Positions 61,897 through 64,000 of a stretch of 64,000 nt of DNA are shown piece after piece. The stretch's first letter is position 1, and the number at the start of each line of letters is the position of its first letter. Source of the DNA: Phascolomyces articulosus (lineage: Eukaryota; Mucoromycota; Mucoromycetes; Mucorales; Lichtheimiaceae); assembly GCA_025677815.1 (NCBI GenBank), contig JAIXMP010000032.1, forward strand, positions 472,041 through 536,040, given 5' to 3'. The notes beneath the pieces are model-generated. The model was given only the letters and a program-made list of their open reading frames with translations. It was not told the DNA's origin and searched no databases. Both the position numbers and the translations under genes were made by a program.

Positions 61897-63531
61897 ATGA
61901 ATCGAACAGGAACTCTGCGCAGCCAAACCTTGATGATCGGGAAATCGGGTTCTTTTGTAGTGTCATATCAAGTAAATACTTGTAATTCATTAAGCTCTCT
62001 TTTTCTACCATATTCATTTTTTTGGGTTTCAACAATGTTTCGTGTATAGGAAGAAGATGCACAATGTCCTGTCTGTAAAAGTGACAAATACCTCACACCG
62101 AACTTAAAGCTTCTTGTTTCTCCGTGTTTTCATAAAATGTACATTGAAAAGGGATAGAAGGATTGATGAATTTTGAATCTGCCGGAGAGTACAATTTATT
62201 TATCGCTTGTTTTCTATTCAGGTGTGAATCGTGTATAGATCGATTATTTAGTGCTGGGCCCGCACCATGTCCAATCTGTCAACAAATCCTTCGAAAAAAT
62301 CAATTCATGTCCCAGATATTTGAAGATCTCGAAGTCGAGAAAGAAGTACGGATACGGAAACGAGTGAATAAAGTGTAAGTGAAGATCCATTCAAGTATAA
62401 ATATGACGAATGATTTGTTTATGACACTATTTGCTGATGACTACTGTAACAATGGGAATTAGTTTCAATAAAAGACCAGAAGACTTTCCAAGTTTACGGC
62501 TATACAACGACTATTTGGAAGAAGTAGAGGATATAAGTAAGGAGGATAAGAATTCAACGTTTGAAAGCATCATCTATGGCTAATGTACCTGTCATTATTA
62601 GCATTTAATTTGATGAACGAAGTTGATGTTGCAGAGACTGAAGCTAGAATTACAGCATATGAAATGGAGAATAAGGATAGTATAGCAGCAAATGAGGCTA
62701 GAATGGTAAGTAGCAGTATTAGGTTTAAGCCTCATGCCCACATTTGATTACATTACCTTATTCCTCCAAACTATAAACGAAACTAAATCCTTAAATTTTG
62801 TAGGTCAATGAGCAACGCTATAAAAATTTTCAAGACGAACTTGAGAAACAGCAACGAGAACAAAAGCGAGAGGATTACATGAAATTATTAGAAGAAGAAC
62901 GTCGACAGAAAGAACATGAAAAGGCAGAAATTATTAAAGAATTAGTAAGTAGTTTTTTAGATTTATAATTTTTATTTGAATAGCCCTTTAGGAATAGTAT
63001 ATCTATATCTATGATTGTTGCTGTTGTTGTTCTGGACGGGGATAGGAACCAGCACAGATGTTAGAGAGAGAGAGGGAAACCGAAGGAAAATATGTTCTCT
63101 GACTCAGTGTATGTTACAAGGCAACATCGAACAAATCTGCACAAGCAGTACTAGCTACTCGCCAATCTATTACATTAAAGAGGTCATCTGCTCTACGACA
63201 ACAATCCGAAAATAGTAGTCCAGCTAGATTATCTATGCCATCATGGATTACGACAGCTATGGATAATGATGCTGAGATGAAGGAATCAGACGATCAACCC
63301 TTCGATCCATTCGAATATCAATATCAGTATACTAACAATTTCACAGTGTATAGTGGTTATGATGATCCGTAAGTTGAACATGTGAAAAATATAGAGAGGA
63401 ATGAGAATAGTTATCTCGTCAAGAACCATCTAAAATATGTATTTTTATATATTTAATTTAGATCAACCGAATATCTTCATAACAACAAACGAGCACGCGC
63501 CGGTGGATTTGAAGCAAAAATACGCATTTGA
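61897..63531 (+). CDS. TFB3: CDK-activating kinase assembly factor MAT1/Tfb3 (TFIIH)
   Basis: RING-finger subunit of the TFIIH kinase module; it stabilises Cdk7-cyclin H (Kin28-Ccl1) and joins it to core TFIIH. Exons 61897-61971, 62050-62138, 62222-62374, 62463-62536, 62602-62705, 62804-62944, 63121-63368 and 63462-63531 give 317 residues, the family length. The C3HC4 RING lies near the start: CPVCKSD, LKLLVSPCFHKMCESCIDRL and PAPCPICQQILRK. The signature FEDLEVEKEVRIRKRVNKVF and RPEDFPSLRLYNDYLEEVED follow. A charged coiled coil (exon 6) and a C-terminal region with YSGYDDP end in AKIRI. All phases match. Confidence 0.95.
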
Positions 63532-64000
63532 TCGAGCACTTAACGATTCGTTTACGGGTATTACCTGTATGCCAGTGGAAGGCAACTGAAGATTAAAATA
63601 AATTCAATAGATGGTATACTTATTACATTCAAATAACAATGTGTACATGCTCAACAATAGGAAGGGTCGAGAGTAACGGAATAATAAAACTGTACAATAA
63701 TCAAGTATGAAAGGGAAGGCTGAATGCATTGTGTGAAGAATATGGAACAGAAGTATAAGAAAAAAGAAAAAAGAAAAGGAGATTGTGTAAAAAAGATAAA
63801 GATAGTTGCGCTAAACAAGTAAAATTGCGATCTAAAGAAGAACGAGAATTAGTCGTATAAGAAGAGGAATGAGATAGAAGAAAAGAATGAGAGAGAGAGA
63901 TCATGATCATGATCATAATAGATCAGCCTTGAATGACACAACTAAGCCTATACTTCATTCCAAGATACGAGAGGTAAAAGCGTGCGGGAAAAAAAACTCG
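63532..64000. other. 3' flank of the Tfb3 gene
   Basis: 3' untranslated sequence, then purine-rich DNA (63740-63900) and a GATC-rich palindromic patch around 63900-63925. Nothing else supportable before the window ends. Confidence 0.4.

Noticed and set aside
63895..63925. GATC-rich palindromic patch as a possible protein-binding site
   Set aside because: Short palindromes like this arise by chance and nothing nearby gives it a role.

Overview
The window looks like nuclear DNA of an early-diverging filamentous fungus, most likely Mucoromycota (Mucorales-like). The reasons are AT-rich intergenic DNA, many short GT-AG introns with CTAAC/CTAAT-type branch sites, C-ending codons in highly expressed genes (argininosuccinate synthase, eEF1B-gamma, H protein), and a White-Collar-1-type LOV photoreceptor gene. 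This placement is inference; I could not run a phylogeny.

Layout. 1-3.5 kb is gene-poor, with one weak candidate for a small acidic protein. 3.5-13.3 kb (+) holds a cytochrome c oxidase small subunit, glycine cleavage H protein and a 23-exon calpain-7/PalB/Rim13-type protease. 13.6-15.2 kb (-) holds a very short ribophorin II/Swp1-like OST subunit and the proteasome assembly chaperone Nas2/PSMD9. 15.6-16.9 kb (+) is a GPI-type surface protein made of Lys/Gly/Asp/Trp repeats. 17.5-21.0 kb (-) is a PMC1-type Ca2+-ATPase, divergent from a paraoxonase-like gene (+, 21.55-22.9 kb). A UBC4/UBE2D-type E2 follows (-, 23.4-24.5 kb). 24.9-26.5 kb is a decayed non-LTR retrotransposon. A PhyH-family dioxygenase (-) and argininosuccinate synthase (+) share a 295-bp divergent promoter at 28.1-28.4 kb. 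30.1-34.4 kb is a gene desert.

34.5-39.4 kb (+) holds the WC-1-like photoreceptor, with a degenerate C-terminal zinc finger, and eEF1B-gamma. 40.4-43.5 kb (-) holds an unknown secreted protein and a C2H2 regulator. 44.2-49.7 kb (-) is condensin subunit CAP-D2. 51.6-54.1 kb is a divergent pair: an unknown small protein (-) and the 60S biogenesis factor Rei1/ZNF622 (+). 54.4-60.2 kb is a nested mobile structure: an intact two-ORF LINE inserted, with a 15-bp target-site duplication, inside a ~460-bp pogo/Tigger-like element flanked by TA. 60.5-60.8 kb carries a degenerate short tandem repeat, and 61.9-63.5 kb (+) encodes the TFIIH/CAK assembly factor MAT1/Tfb3.

The genes are mostly unrelated housekeeping genes and do not form a pathway cluster. 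The points most worth following are the 4-nt microexon in the calpain gene, the nested LINE-in-MITE, the photoreceptor with its altered finger, the minimal ribophorin, and the charged-repeat surface protein. I reassembled exons by hand; total coding lengths divisible by three, and phase agreement at every junction, support the models. I saw no tRNA, rRNA, CRISPR or convincing new defence-type system.
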